A stretch of 64,000 nucleotides of DNA from CAIMUX01 sp964473865 (GTDB lineage Bacteria > Eisenbacteria > RBG-16-71-46 > CAIMUX01), in assembly GCA_964473865.1 (NCBI GenBank), contig CAYYQN010000001.1, forward strand, positions 124,001 through 188,000, in the 5' to 3' direction. Below the pieces are notes generated by a model. It was not told the DNA's origin, did not search any database, and worked only from the letters and a program-made list of their open reading frames with translations. The translations under genes were made by a program, and so were the position numbers. Positions 50,694 to 60,705 of the stretch are shown one piece after another; positions within the stretch are counted from its first letter, which is position 1; every line of letters begins with the position of its first letter.

Positions 50694-53411
50694 CTAAGGA
50701 TGGATCTGGCTTCGATCCACCACATTGCGAGCGATCACCTCAGAGAGGTCCTTGCGCCGCAATGGCTTCGCGACATAGTCGTCCATTCCCGCCGCGACGC
50801 ATTGCTCCCGGTATCCGGCGAGGGCATGCGCTGTCAGGGCCACAATCGGGATTCGCGTTCCGGACTGTCCCTCGCGCTCCCGGATGAGGCGGGTGGCTTC
50901 AAACCCGTCGATGCCCGGCATCTGCACATCCATCAGGATCAGGTCATATCTCTGCCTGGCACATTCGTCTACCGCCTGTTGCCCATCCCCCACTACCGCG
51001 ACCAGGTGTCCCTGGCCGCGAAGCATTTCTGCAGCGACGATCTGATTCACCGGGTTGTCCTCGGCGACGAGGATGCGCAGCGCGTGAGGCTCGACCGTGC
51101 CGGATCCGGCATCGCTCGGCGAGGGGCCAGATAAGCGGGAGCGCTCCGCCGGTCCGGCCTCTTTCGAGTCCGAACTCACCCGACCCGGCGTCTTCGAAGT
51201 CTCGGTCCCCGGGGAAGCCGCAATTCCCATCCGCGCGGTGAAATGGAATTCCGTTCCGACACCCACCTCGCTCATCAGCCAGATCTTCCCGCCCATCAGT
51301 TGTACCAACTGCGATGAGATCGTGAGCCCCAGACCGGTCCCGCCATACCGGCGCGAAATCGAGTTGTCCGCCTGGCAGAAGGCTTCAAACACCGCGCTCT
51401 GCTGTTCCGCCGGAACTCCGATGCCGGTGTCCCTCACCACTACGTGGAGCATGCAGTCTGTTTCCGTCCGTCCGTCCACGGCAACACGCACCTTCACTCC
51501 ACCCCGCTCGGTGAAGCGGATGGCATTGCCCACCAGGTTGGTGATGATCTGACGGAAACGGTGCGGATCACCGACGAGGCGCGCCGGCACACCCTCCTCG
51601 ACTCGCGTGTCCAGCTCCAGCTGTTTGTCAGCCGCGCGCAGGCTCAGGATCTGCAAGGTGTCCCGCAGGCACCGCTCCAGGTCGAATGCTACGCAGACAA
51701 GGTCCAGCTTTCCCGCCTCGATCTTCGAGAAGTCGAGGATGTCGTTGATGATCGTCAGCAGGGAGTGCGTGGACTCCTGAACCAACTCCAGGTAGCGGCG
51801 CTGCTCCGCGGCGAGGTCGCTTTCCAGGAGCAGTTCCGTCAGCCCCAGAATTCCGCTCATGGGGGTGCGGATTTCGTGGCTCATGTTGGCCAGGAACTGG
51901 GCCTGAGCGCGCGCCCCGGCCTCCGCCTGAAGGCGGGCCTGGACCAACTCGGTCACATCGACGATGGTCAGCACCGCCCCGTCGCAGGTCGCGTCGCGAT
52001 AGATCGGTTGCAGACGCACGATGACCTGTGCTTTCCCCAGCTCGCGCTGGCCGACATAAGGCGACGCGTGCGGATCCGCATGGAGAATGCGTACCTGCCG
52101 TCCCAGAGCCACCATGAGCGAGCTCGGGGAGAGTTCCTCCAGGCTTCTGCCGAGCATCTCGGGCGCCGGGGTCGCCAGCATCCGACAAAGGCACGCATTC
52201 ACCTCGGTCACCCGGCCGTCCCGGTCGATGAAGGCAATCCCCACCTCCATCCCGGCGACCATCGATGTGCGCTTCGCCGCCTCCTGCCTCGCGGCGTCGG
52301 CTGCCGCCCGCCGCTCCTCCTCCAGTTGGAGACCATGCAGGGCGGTGGCGATGTCCGCGGCAACCTCACGAAACGGCGCATGCTCGTCGATATCTGCACC
52401 GACCTCCGCCGACACCACGGCGATCAGCACTCCATGGAACCGGCCATCCCGCCACATCGGAACGACCAGGCTCCACCCGGCCACGCGCGCGGGACACCCG
52501 TCACTCCCTCTTCCCGTCGCGGGTCGAATCACGCACAAGGTGCGATCCGCCTTCACCGCGTCGACGATCTCGGCCGAGAGGCGCCCACCCTGCAGAATCC
52601 CGCCCCCCGGGTCGTCACCGGTGCAGACGCCGGCGCCGGCCGCCTCCACGATCTCAGTGAAGCTGTCCACCAGCCCGATCCACGCCCCCTGACAGCCGGG
52701 CGCCTCCGCCAGCGCCTGGCACGCGCCCCGCAGGAGACCGGCTCGATCTTCTTCTCGCGCGATCAATCGCTGGAGGTTGCTCCGCACCGTCTTGAGCACG
52801 GCCCCCAGCCGCTCGAGCCTCGATCTCGCCCTCTCGTTCTCGAGAGTGGCTCGCTGGAGGGAAATGTTGGTTTCCTCAAGCGCGCGATAGGAGGACCGGA
52901 CTTCGCCGAGCAGCCGCTTTTCGAGGGTCGCGTCGTGCACCAGGCCCAGCACGTATGTTCCCCCCACGATGGTGCTGCCCAGTCGCAACCAGCGGATCAA
53001 CAACGTGCGGCCCGTCCCCGGGATCTCCAGTGGTTGAACGCTGAGGCTGGAAGGCCCGGGCGGAACGATTCCCAGGCGGGCGACAAAGTCACGGTCGGAC
53101 AGCTCGCGCTCCGGCGACAGCCGTCGCAGACTCGGGCTCATCTCCAGCAGGCAGCCGGTCTCGTCAAAGACCACGTAGCTATCACCGATGTCGAGGAGAG
53201 AGGCCGACAGGTTTCGACGACTCCGCAGGCGGAGGTCGATCTCGTCCTGAATGATCTCGAGCAGTTCCACGGCGGTGGCCTGGCTCGGGCTGCGCCCCCG
53301 GCGCCGCAGCGCGGCGGTCACGATCTGCCTCGCAAAGAGCGGCTCGACCGTGGCCAGCTTGGCCGCCACACAGTCAAAAAGCGCTCGTTGTGGCTCCCCT
53401 CGCGTACCCAT
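50694..53411 (-). CDS. Hybrid sensor histidine kinase with PAS, GAF and receiver domains
   Basis: A 905-residue cytoplasmic hybrid kinase from the ATG at 53411. Order: PAS (about 65-155), coiled coil (about 175-215), GAF (about 224-360), PAS (about 390-500), HisKA with FLANMSHEIRTPMSG (His near 511), HATPase with NLVGNAIRFTERG, DTGIGV and GGTGLGLTIS, and a receiver (about 778-905) with ILMDVQMPG (Asp near 828). No membrane helices are visible. It follows the V4R protein gene by 20 bases, so the two are likely one transcript and the V4R protein may supply the signal. The output regulator is not in the window. Confidence 0.92.
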   Translation of the reverse strand: MGTRGEPQRALFDCVAAKLATVEPLFARQIVTAALRRRGRSPSQATAVELLEIIQDEIDLRLRSRRNLSASLLDIGDSYVVFDETGCLLEMSPSLRRLSPERELSDRDFVARLGIVPPGPSSLSVQPLEIPGTGRTLLIRWLRLGSTIVGGTYVLGLVHDATLEKRLLGEVRSSYRALEETNISLQRATLENERARSRLERLGAVLKTVRSNLQRLIAREEDRAGLLRGACQALAEAPGCQGAWIGLVDSFTEIVEAAGAGVCTGDDPGGGILQGGRLSAEIVDAVKADRTLCVIRPATGRGSDGCPARVAGWSLVVPMWRDGRFHGVLIAVVSAEVGADIDEHAPFREVAADIATALHGLQLEEERRAAADAARQEAAKRTSMVAGMEVGIAFIDRDGRVTEVNACLCRMLATPAPEMLGRSLEELSPSSLMVALGRQVRILHADPHASPYVGQRELGKAQVIVRLQPIYRDATCDGAVLTIVDVTELVQARLQAEAGARAQAQFLANMSHEIRTPMSGILGLTELLLESDLAAEQRRYLELVQESTHSLLTIINDILDFSKIEAGKLDLVCVAFDLERCLRDTLQILSLRAADKQLELDTRVEEGVPARLVGDPHRFRQIITNLVGNAIRFTERGGVKVRVAVDGRTETDCMLHVVVRDTGIGVPAEQQSAVFEAFCQADNSISRRYGGTGLGLTISSQLVQLMGGKIWLMSEVGVGTEFHFTARMGIAASPGTETSKTPGRVSSDSKEAGPAERSRLSGPSPSDAGSGTVEPHALRILVAEDNPVNQIVAAEMLRGQGHLVAVVGDGQQAVDECARQRYDLILMDVQMPGIDGFEATRLIREREGQSGTRIPIVALTAHALAGYREQCVAAGMDDYVAKPLRRKDLSEVIARNVVDRSQIHP

Positions 53412-53431
53412 CGGTTGGCGCCGCGGGATCG

Positions 53432-54109
53432 CTAGGCGGCCCGCGCACTCCGGGCCAGGTATTCCGATACGCGTGCGCCAAGCCGGTCCACCGGCGCCAT
53501 GACAAAGCGGCAGGCGGCATCGCCGCGGGCCCGGCACTGGATCTCCCGGGCCGCCAGTTCGAGCCCGAAACTCTCCGAACACCATCCCGAGGAGTAACCG
53601 GCATTCATATGGCACGTGCAGAATGTGGTGAACCCGCCGCGCACAAGCCACGAGTCCGCCTCGAACGATTGAGGGTGATCGTAGATGAGCAGGAACTCCT
53701 CGTCAGGGACGGCGTTGCTATCCGCGGAGATGTCGACGAACGCCCATCCGGTGTGCGCAAAGTGGACCGGACCGGATGACAGCTTCGCGATCGGGTCCAC
53801 GACTCCCTGCTTGGCGCAGAAGGCGCGGGCGTCGCTGCGGCCGATGGCGAACGCCATATCGAAGAGGGCCGTTCCGGCTCCTTCCAGTGCTTCTCCCTCC
53901 GTGAAGCTCGGATACATTTCCTTCATGAACTCGAAGAAGTGGACCGAAAGCGACATGGCTCGCACCAGCACGTAGCGCTCGTCGCCGATCCTGATCGTGC
54001 CTCTCGTTGGATCCACCGACATGGACTCGAAGTAGCTGGAAACGGACCTCTCCGCCGCACGGAACGGGGGCTCAAAGGGCGCGGGCACCCTTACGGTCTT
54101 CAGGGGCAT
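53432..54109 (-). CDS. V4R/XylR_N-type sensor domain protein
   Basis: A 225-residue protein from the ATG at 54109 (GGGAGGG nine bases upstream). Residues ~55-215 resemble the XylR N-terminal plus V4R ligand-binding fold: GAGTALFDMAFAIGRSDARAF, HFAHTGWAFVDIS, DHPQSFEADSWLV and GYSSGWCSESFGLELAAREI (given in parts). A Cys cluster (CTCHMNAGYSSGWC) and the GDAACRFVM block match the hydrophobic-ligand/zinc module. Alone it has no output domain. It is presumably the small-molecule sensor for the adjacent hybrid kinase (20-base gap). The ligand is unknown. Confidence 0.75.
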   Translation of the reverse strand: MPLKTVRVPAPFEPPFRAAERSVSSYFESMSVDPTRGTIRIGDERYVLVRAMSLSVHFFEFMKEMYPSFTEGEALEGAGTALFDMAFAIGRSDARAFCAKQGVVDPIAKLSSGPVHFAHTGWAFVDISADSNAVPDEEFLLIYDHPQSFEADSWLVRGGFTTFCTCHMNAGYSSGWCSESFGLELAAREIQCRARGDAACRFVMAPVDRLGARVSEYLARSARAA

Positions 54110-54431
54110 GGTCACAATCCCTCCCAGGAAGCGAAACCCACTCAGTCTTTCGGCGTCTTCGGGCGGCTTCTGAACCGACCCCGTGGATCGGTCAGAGCCC
54201 ACAACGGACCCTTCACAACCATCTTCACCACAAACAGTTCCGCGGTACGAGCACCGCTCGCCCCGGCGGCCGCCAGACCACGGTTCGACCTCGCGCCGGG
54301 TTCCGGATCGAACCGGGCCGGCCGGGCGAGGCGACGCCCGCCGGCCGCGGCTCTGGATCAAGCCCCGAAGCGGGCGGGCGGGCGCAAGGGGCTGCGAGGG
54401 CAGACCTCCCGGCCTCTCCCTCCCGTCGCGG
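54110..54431. other. Intergenic region between the Cus operon and the V4R gene
   Basis: 322 bases, GC-rich, without a gene. It includes the hairpin at 54316-54346 and, near 54110, the ribosome site of the V4R gene. A promoter for the V4R/kinase pair should be here but no good hexamers are visible. Confidence 0.35.
54316..54346 (-). terminator. GC-rich hairpin downstream of cusA, candidate terminator
   Basis: GGCCGGCCGGGCG-N6-CGCCCGCCGGCC forms a 12-bp stem with one bulge, about 85 bases after the cusA stop. No U-run follows, so it may be Rho-assisted or mRNA-protecting. Confidence 0.45.
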
Positions 54432-57400
54432 CTACGCCTTGGTCAGCTCTCTCCCCTTCCACAACTTGTACATGGCCGGATATACCAGCAGCTCCAGCAG
54501 GAAGGAGGTCAGGAGTCCTCCGATCATCGGAGCCGCAATACGCTTCATCACGTCGGCGCCGGCGGAGGTGGACCACATGATAGGCAGCAGGCCCATGAAG
54601 CTCGCGACCACGGTCATCATCTTGGGTCGGACCCGCTTCACCGCGCCTTGCAGGATCGCCTCGTCCAGGTCCCGGAGGTGCCGCAGGCGGCCGCTTCTCT
54701 TCGCATCATCATGCGCCAGGTCGAGGAAGAGCAGCATGAATACTGCGGTCTCCGCATCCAGCCCCAGAAGCGCGATCATTCCCACCCAGGCAGCGATCGA
54801 GACGTTGTACCCCAGGATGTGGAAGAGCCAGATGGCGCCAACGGCGGAGAACGGCACCGAAGCCATGACCAGAAACGCCTTGAAGGTCGATTTCGTGTTC
54901 GCCAGCAGCAGCAGAAAGATCAGCACCAGTGTCGCCGGTACCACGAGCTTGAGGCGCTCCTTCACCCGCAGCATGTTCTCGTACTGCCCGCTCCACTGGA
55001 GTTGATACCCGGCGGGCAGGGCCAGCTTCTCGCGCACGGCTCGCTTGGCGTGTTCGACGTATCCGCCGATGTCCCGACCGGTGACATCGACATAGACATA
55101 GCTGGCAAGGAAACCGTTTTCGTCGCGCAACATGGAGGGGCCGCTCAGAACCTTCAGATCCGCGACCTGGGCCAGCGGAATCCGCGCGCCGGATGGGGTG
55201 TCGACCAGCACCCGACCCAGCTCTTCCAGGTCGTCCCGCAACTCTCGCGGATAGCGGATGTTGACCGAGAAGCGCTCCCGTCCCGACAACACGGTAGAGA
55301 CGTTCTCCCCCCCCACCGCCGTCATGATGACTTCCTGCACGGCCGCGATCGTGAGGCCGTAACGGGCCATCTCCTCGCGCCGCGGCACGAAGTCGACGAA
55401 GTAGCCGCCCGCGGCCCGCTCCGCGAATACGCTCCGCGTCCCGGGGATCTCTCGCACGATCCGCTCCAGCTCAGTGCCGATTCTCTCCAGCTCGGTCAGA
55501 TCTTCCCCGAAGATCTTCACTCCGACCGGCGTCCGCACGCCGGTGGTCAGCATGTCGACGCGGGCCTTGATCGGCATGGTCCAGGCGTTGGTCACTCCCG
55601 GAATCCGCAGCGCGGCATCCATTTCGTTGACCAGGTCGTCCCAGGAGATGCGGTCGGGCCAGATGGGCCGGACCAGAGGTTTCACGACACCGGGCATCCA
55701 CGAGGAATACCAACGGTCCCGGGCGCGCCACTGATCTCGCGGCTTGAGCAGGACCGTGGTCTCCATCATCGAGAGCGGGGCCGGATCGGTGGAGGTCTCG
55801 GCCCGTCCCGCCTTGCCGAAAACCCGCTCCACTTCCGGAAAGCCGCTCAGCACGCGGTCCTGGGTCTCCATCAGCTCCCGCGCCTGGGTCACCGAAATGC
55901 CCGGGAGGGTCGTCGGCATGTAGAGGATCGACCCTTCGTTCAGCGGCGGCATGAACTCGGTGCCGAGCTTGAAGTAGGCCGGAATGCTCACGGCCACAAT
56001 CAGGATGGAGATTGCGATCACCTTGCGCGGATGGCGCAGCACGAAACGGCACGCCGGGTCATAGACCCGGAAGATGGCGCGGCTGATCGGATGCTTCTCC
56101 TCGGCGTGATAGGTGCCAACCAGAGCGTGCGTAGCCACCGAGGCCAGCCAGCGGGGGCGAAACGCAAATGGATCCATCCGCGTGAACATCATCCGCAGCG
56201 CCGGATCCAGCGTGATCGCCAGCAACGCCGCCAGCGCCATGGCCAGATTCTTCGAGTACGCCAGCGGCTTGAACAGCCTCCCCTCCTGGTCGACCAGCGC
56301 GAAGACCGGGATGAACGCCACGGCGATGACCAACAGGGAGAAGAAGACGGACGGGCCGACCTCCTTCAGCGCCTCCAGCCGAACCTGATGGAAGTCTCCC
56401 CGCCGCCCGCCCACGTCCCAAAGGTGGAGTTTGTTGTAGGCGTTTTCCACTTCGACTATGGCCCCGTCGACCAAGACGCCGATCGAGATGGCGATGCCGG
56501 CCAACGACATGATGTTCACCGTCACGCCCATCGCCCGCAGCGGGATGAACGCGAGCAGAACCGAGATCGGGATGGTGACGATCGGCACGATGGCTGACGG
56601 GATGTGCCAGAGAAAGACCAGAATGACAATGCTCACGATGAGCATCTGCAGCCACATCTCATGCTTGAGCGTATCGAGGGCGCGCTCGATGAGGTCGGCC
56701 CGGTCGTAGGTGGTGACGATCCGTACTCCCGACGGCAGGCCGTGCTCTACATCCTTGAGCCGCTCCTTGACCGCCTTGATGACGTTCAGCGCGTTTTCGC
56801 CGTGGCGCATCACTACGATGCCGCCTACCGCGTCCCCCTGGCCGTCGAGGTCGGAGACTCCACGACGGATGTCGGGGCCGAGTTCCACGCGGGCCAGGTC
56901 CCGCAGTAGCACGGGGACGCCGTTCGGTGTGGCCATGACTACGATCTTCTCGAAATCCTCGACCGCGCCGGCGTAGCCTCGGGCGCGCACCATGTACTCC
57001 GCACCGCTCCACTCCAGAAGTCGGCCGCCGGCCTCGCTGTTGGAGTTCTTTACGGCCTCCATGACCATATGGAGGGAGACTCCGTAAGCAGCGAGCTTGT
57101 TCGGATCGACGGTGACCTGGAACTGCTTCTGGAACCCTCCAATGGAGGCGACCTCGGCCACGTCCGGCACCGATTGCACGGCGTAGCGCAGATTCCAGTC
57201 CTGATAGGCCCGCAGCTCGTCGAGCGGGTGCTTCCCGGAGTTATCGACCAGCGCATACTGGAAGATCCACCCCACACCGGTGGCGTCGGGACCCAGTTCC
57301 GTCCGCACCCCCTCGGGCAGCGACGGCTGGATCTTGGACAGATACTCGAGGACCCGCGACCTCGCCCAGTAGAGATCCGTGCCGTCCTCGAAGATCACGT

Positions 57401-57680
57401 AGACGAACGAGTACCCGAAGTCGGAGAAACCCCGGATCGCTTTGACTCGCGGTGCGCCGAGCAAGCCGCTCACGATCGGGTAGGTCACCTGGTCCTCAAG
57501 GAGGTCCGGCGAGCGGTCCCACCGCGAGTAGACAATGACCTGGGTATCCGAGAGGTCCGGCAGGGCATCAAGGCGGATGACCTTGAGCGTGTGTGCGGCG
57601 TAGATACAGAGCAGCACCGCCGCCAGGATCACCAGCAGCCGGTTCTTCGCCGAAAACTCGATGATGCGGGGAATGACCAT
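54432..57680 (-). CDS. cusA: CusA/CzcA-type heavy-metal RND efflux pump
   Basis: A 1082-residue RND pump with twelve membrane helices, the first in NRLLVILAAVLLCIYA. It is closest in pattern to CusA (Cu/Ag): PPLNEGSILYMPTTLPGIS contains the Met-573 equivalent and IKARVDMLTTGVRTPVGVK the Met-623 region. Proton-relay equivalents are VDGAIVEVENAYNKLH (Asp-405), GLDAETAVFMLL (Glu-939) and VKRVRPKMMTVV (Lys-984). CzcA-type proteins share the fold but lack the Met pair. It starts 11 bases after the adaptor stop and completes the tripartite pump with the adaptor and TolC-like genes upstream. Confidence 0.95.
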   Translation of the reverse strand: MVIPRIIEFSAKNRLLVILAAVLLCIYAAHTLKVIRLDALPDLSDTQVIVYSRWDRSPDLLEDQVTYPIVSGLLGAPRVKAIRGFSDFGYSFVYVIFEDGTDLYWARSRVLEYLSKIQPSLPEGVRTELGPDATGVGWIFQYALVDNSGKHPLDELRAYQDWNLRYAVQSVPDVAEVASIGGFQKQFQVTVDPNKLAAYGVSLHMVMEAVKNSNSEAGGRLLEWSGAEYMVRARGYAGAVEDFEKIVVMATPNGVPVLLRDLARVELGPDIRRGVSDLDGQGDAVGGIVVMRHGENALNVIKAVKERLKDVEHGLPSGVRIVTTYDRADLIERALDTLKHEMWLQMLIVSIVILVFLWHIPSAIVPIVTIPISVLLAFIPLRAMGVTVNIMSLAGIAISIGVLVDGAIVEVENAYNKLHLWDVGGRRGDFHQVRLEALKEVGPSVFFSLLVIAVAFIPVFALVDQEGRLFKPLAYSKNLAMALAALLAITLDPALRMMFTRMDPFAFRPRWLASVATHALVGTYHAEEKHPISRAIFRVYDPACRFVLRHPRKVIAISILIVAVSIPAYFKLGTEFMPPLNEGSILYMPTTLPGISVTQARELMETQDRVLSGFPEVERVFGKAGRAETSTDPAPLSMMETTVLLKPRDQWRARDRWYSSWMPGVVKPLVRPIWPDRISWDDLVNEMDAALRIPGVTNAWTMPIKARVDMLTTGVRTPVGVKIFGEDLTELERIGTELERIVREIPGTRSVFAERAAGGYFVDFVPRREEMARYGLTIAAVQEVIMTAVGGENVSTVLSGRERFSVNIRYPRELRDDLEELGRVLVDTPSGARIPLAQVADLKVLSGPSMLRDENGFLASYVYVDVTGRDIGGYVEHAKRAVREKLALPAGYQLQWSGQYENMLRVKERLKLVVPATLVLIFLLLLANTKSTFKAFLVMASVPFSAVGAIWLFHILGYNVSIAAWVGMIALLGLDAETAVFMLLFLDLAHDDAKRSGRLRHLRDLDEAILQGAVKRVRPKMMTVVASFMGLLPIMWSTSAGADVMKRIAAPMIGGLLTSFLLELLVYPAMYKLWKGRELTKA

Positions 57681-57691
57681 GGCCTGCCTTC

Positions 57692-59389
57692 CTACAGGCC
57701 CGGCATGCCTGGCATCGTCCCGGCTCCGTTGCCGGCCGTCTCGCCCGGTGAGGCTCCCGGCCCCGCTTCACCCGCGGGTGCGGCCGGCGCAGGCATCCCC
57801 CCGCTGAGCGCCGCCCGGATTCTCGACTCCGAGTCGAGAAGGAAATTCGCGCGCACCACCACCTCTTCACCCGCCATCACCCCGGCAAGAACCTGCACCT
57901 TTCCATCACCACGCAGGCCGGTCTCGACGACGCGGGGTTCGAAGAGCCCGCCCCCCTTCGACACAAAGACGATCTTCCGCTCGCCGGTATCCATGACCGC
58001 GTTGTCCGGAACCAGGAGGCCTTCATCGCCCTCGACGGCCATGGTGACATTGGCGTACATGCCCGGCTTGAGCATTCCCTCCTCATTCGCGAAGGAAAAT
58101 CGGGCCCGCAAGGTCCGGCTCTCCGGGTCGAGGTACGGGTAGACGAACTTGACCGCCCCGTGGAGCTCAATCGACGGGTCGTAGGCCAGGGTCAAAGTCG
58201 CCGGACGTCCCACGGCGACAAACGGCGCCTCCGATTCGTAGAAGCTCCCTTCGATCCATATCTCCGAGAGGTCGGTGATGGTGAAGAGCTCCATCCCGGG
58301 CATCACCTTCATCCCTTCGTAGACCATGCGCTCGGTGACCACGCCCGCAACCGGAGCTCGCAGCGTGACGGTGCGGGCCAGTTGTCGGGTCCGTTCCAGG
58401 GCATCGACGTCCGGATCGGAGACGTCGAAGAGGCGCAGGCGCTCGCGCGCGGCGCGGACGAGGAGATCGGCCTCGCGCCATCGACTCTCGTCTATTGCGA
58501 TTGATCCGGCCCGAGCGGAATCGCCCCGGGCTGCGGCTCGCCATCCTGCGCTCGTGGACTCACCGCCGGACTGCAGCCTCTCCAGGCCCTGCCTCGCCTC
58601 CAGGGCGCGCCGGAATTCCTCCTGCCCGGCCAGGAGGTCCGGCGAGTAGATCGCAAGCAGGGGATCGCCCTTGCGGACCGCTTGTCCCGGCGTGTTGACG
58701 TAGAGCCGCTCGACGTACCCCTCGACCTTCACCTGTACCCGCCGCACCCGGGCTTCGTCGGCCGCGACGATTCCTACTGTCCGAACCGTCCGGGCCATCG
58801 ATCCCTGCTCGGCCGCGACCGTCTGCACACCGGAGAGCCGGATGCCCTCCTCCGTGAGCCGGATCGCCGCCATTCCGGGGACACCGATGCCTTCCGGCCC
58901 GACGCTCACCTGTTCGGCCGGGACGAGGCGCATGCCGCAGATCGGGCAGTCTCCCTGGTGGTCGGAGACATACGTCGGGTGCATCGGACAGATGAACAAC
59001 TGCTTGCCGGACGCGGAGGCGGAGGCGTGGAGCTTCCGTGTTCCATCGGTGGCCGCAAGGGTCGATGCCGCTTTGGCCGCTTCTCCCGCGTTCGTGGCCG
59101 CTTCCGCCCCCGGCTCCACCGGCTGCAGGAACATGCCGCACTTCGAGCACCGCTGGTCCGGCTCGTCCGCGGTGATCTCAGGATCCATGGGGCAGGCATA
59201 CCTTGCCCCCGCTGGCTTCGCCGCGACTGTTCCGGCTTCGGCTCGGTGGTTCTTGCTGTCGGAGGGAGCGTCCTTCCCGCCACAGCCGCTCGCGACAAGC
59301 GACGCCGCCATAAGCAACAGCATCGCCACGAGCACGCAGGTGCGGGGACTCTCCCGGCGCCACGCCCGGAACCAGATTCCGAGGATCAT
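57692..59389 (-). CDS. CusB-type periplasmic adaptor with two heavy-metal-binding domains
   Basis: A 565-residue lipoprotein adaptor. The lipobox is LVASGC (Cys36). Two tandem heavy-metal-binding zinc-ribbon-like domains follow: YACPMDPEIT...CSKCGM (C66, C81, C84) and FICPMHPTYV...CPICGM (C134, C148, C151). The adaptor core has lipoyl, helical-hairpin and beta-barrel parts (VKVEGYVERLYVNTPGQAV, VTLRAPVAGVVTERMV, ATLTLAYDPSIELHG). The usual CusB has at most one such domain, so the doubled module should raise metal capture. The ATG overlaps the TolC-like stop (ATGA). Confidence 0.93.
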   Translation of the reverse strand: MILGIWFRAWRRESPRTCVLVAMLLLMAASLVASGCGGKDAPSDSKNHRAEAGTVAAKPAGARYACPMDPEITADEPDQRCSKCGMFLQPVEPGAEAATNAGEAAKAASTLAATDGTRKLHASASASGKQLFICPMHPTYVSDHQGDCPICGMRLVPAEQVSVGPEGIGVPGMAAIRLTEEGIRLSGVQTVAAEQGSMARTVRTVGIVAADEARVRRVQVKVEGYVERLYVNTPGQAVRKGDPLLAIYSPDLLAGQEEFRRALEARQGLERLQSGGESTSAGWRAAARGDSARAGSIAIDESRWREADLLVRAARERLRLFDVSDPDVDALERTRQLARTVTLRAPVAGVVTERMVYEGMKVMPGMELFTITDLSEIWIEGSFYESEAPFVAVGRPATLTLAYDPSIELHGAVKFVYPYLDPESRTLRARFSFANEEGMLKPGMYANVTMAVEGDEGLLVPDNAVMDTGERKIVFVSKGGGLFEPRVVETGLRGDGKVQVLAGVMAGEEVVVRANFLLDSESRIRAALSGGMPAPAAPAGEAGPGASPGETAGNGAGTMPGMPGL

Positions 59390-60705
59390 CTCGGTTCTCC
59401 TTTCGACGGAACCAGGGGATCGCTTCCGGTCAATGCGGACAGGGCAACCTCGGCTTTGTACAGATCAGCCTGGCGGCGCGCGAGCCCCGCCCGCGCCTCC
59501 AGCACCATGCGAAATGCCTCCATGGTCTCGCGGATGCTCCCTCCGGTGCCGGCGGCGTAGGATGTCCGGGCCGACTCGAGGAGCAGCTCGCTCCGCGGCG
59601 CAATCTCGAGCCGGTAGAGGTCGACCTGGCGCGCGGCTGTGTCGCGCGCCGAGCGCAACCGTTCCAGTTCGCCCCGCGCTTCGGACTCCGCCATGCGAAG
59701 ATCCTGGCGGGCCATCTCGAGGTCGTGGGCGGCGGCCCGGGCCTCGGCGTCCTGCTTGCCTCGTTTCCACACCGGCAGCTCGAATCCCAATGTCGCGGTG
59801 ACCACGGGGGGTAAGTTGTTCCGCCAACCGTATTCGACGCCGGTCGCCAGGTCCGGCCAGGCTTCGCGCCGCGCCATGGCGAGCCCAAGGCGCCCCAGCT
59901 CGACCGCCCGGCGACGGACGGTCACCTCGGCCGCGTTCGCGATCGCCAGAGAGTCGATCACCTCCGACTCGACGCCGGCGGCATCCGAGCCCAACCGGCT
60001 CGAGCGCGCGCCGACTTCATCATCGCTCGCGCCATGGAATGCGCTTGCCGGCAAGTCGCCCGTCCGCACCGCGGTGTCCGCGCCCCGGTCCAGCATCGCG
60101 TTCAGCCGAGAAGTCATCGCGGCACGTTCCGCGACGAGGTCCTCAAGCTGCTCCGTGACCCGCGAACGTTGGAGCTGTACCTCGATAAGGTCGGCCTGCA
60201 TGGTGAGCCCGGCCGTGTAGCGCGACGCCGCGCTGGATTCCATCGCGTCCAGCGCGGCCTGTGACTCCCGCAGCGACGCCGTCATGGCGTCCATGGCGTA
60301 GAGGTCGGCATACATGAAGCGCACTTCGGCGGCCAGTTGGCGCCGCAGTCGCATCCACTCCGCGGAATCGACCGAGGCTCTCGCCGCGGCAGCGTCGTGC
60401 CGCAGGCCCCGCTTGCCGGGAAACGGAATCGTCTGGTTCAGCATCACCGTTCCCATGACCATCGGGTCTTCACCGAGCATCTTGCCGGGATACCGCTCGC
60501 CGTTGAGGCCGAACGAGATCATTGGATCAGGGAGGGCCCCCGCAGCGCGCGTCATCTCTCGGGCGGCCGCGGTCCGCTCCTGCAGAGCCGCCACGGAAGG
60601 TGCAGACCGGAGCGCAAAGGCCGCCAGCGAATCAGGATGGTCGGCGCCAACCAATGAGCTGCGGTCGGCGCCAGCTGGGAGGCCGGCTCCGGTAGAATCG
60701 GTCAA
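59386..60705 (-). CDS. TolC/CusC-family outer-membrane component of the metal pump, no visible signal peptide
   Basis: A 439-residue protein if translation starts at the TTG at 60705, which overlaps the stop of the upstream metal-binding gene (TTGA). The OEP repeats are recognisable: ALPDPMISFGLNGERYPGK, MQADLIEVQLQRSRVTEQLEDL (in parts), NLPPVVTATLGFELPVW and GTGGSIRETMEAFRMVLEARA. The chosen start leaves only a polar N-terminus (LTDSTGAGLPAGADRSS) without a signal peptide. The frame is open further upstream, but that lies inside the neighbouring gene and is Arg-rich. A start inside that gene, a frameshift or an annotation problem would explain this. The function fits the Cus operon. Confidence 0.8.
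   Translation of the reverse strand: MTDSTGAGLPAGADRSSLVGADHPDSLAAFALRSAPSVAALQERTAAAREMTRAAGALPDPMISFGLNGERYPGKMLGEDPMVMGTVMLNQTIPFPGKRGLRHDAAAARASVDSAEWMRLRRQLAAEVRFMYADLYAMDAMTASLRESQAALDAMESSAASRYTAGLTMQADLIEVQLQRSRVTEQLEDLVAERAAMTSRLNAMLDRGADTAVRTGDLPASAFHGASDDEVGARSSRLGSDAAGVESEVIDSLAIANAAEVTVRRRAVELGRLGLAMARREAWPDLATGVEYGWRNNLPPVVTATLGFELPVWKRGKQDAEARAAAHDLEMARQDLRMAESEARGELERLRSARDTAARQVDLYRLEIAPRSELLLESARTSYAAGTGGSIRETMEAFRMVLEARAGLARRQADLYKAEVALSALTGSDPLVPSKGEPR

Noticed and set aside
51444..56597. Very long plus-strand frames (663 and 804 codons) opposite the hybrid kinase and cusA
   Set aside because: They mirror conserved kinase and RND genes on the minus strand; their sequences are Arg/His/Gln-rich and match no family.
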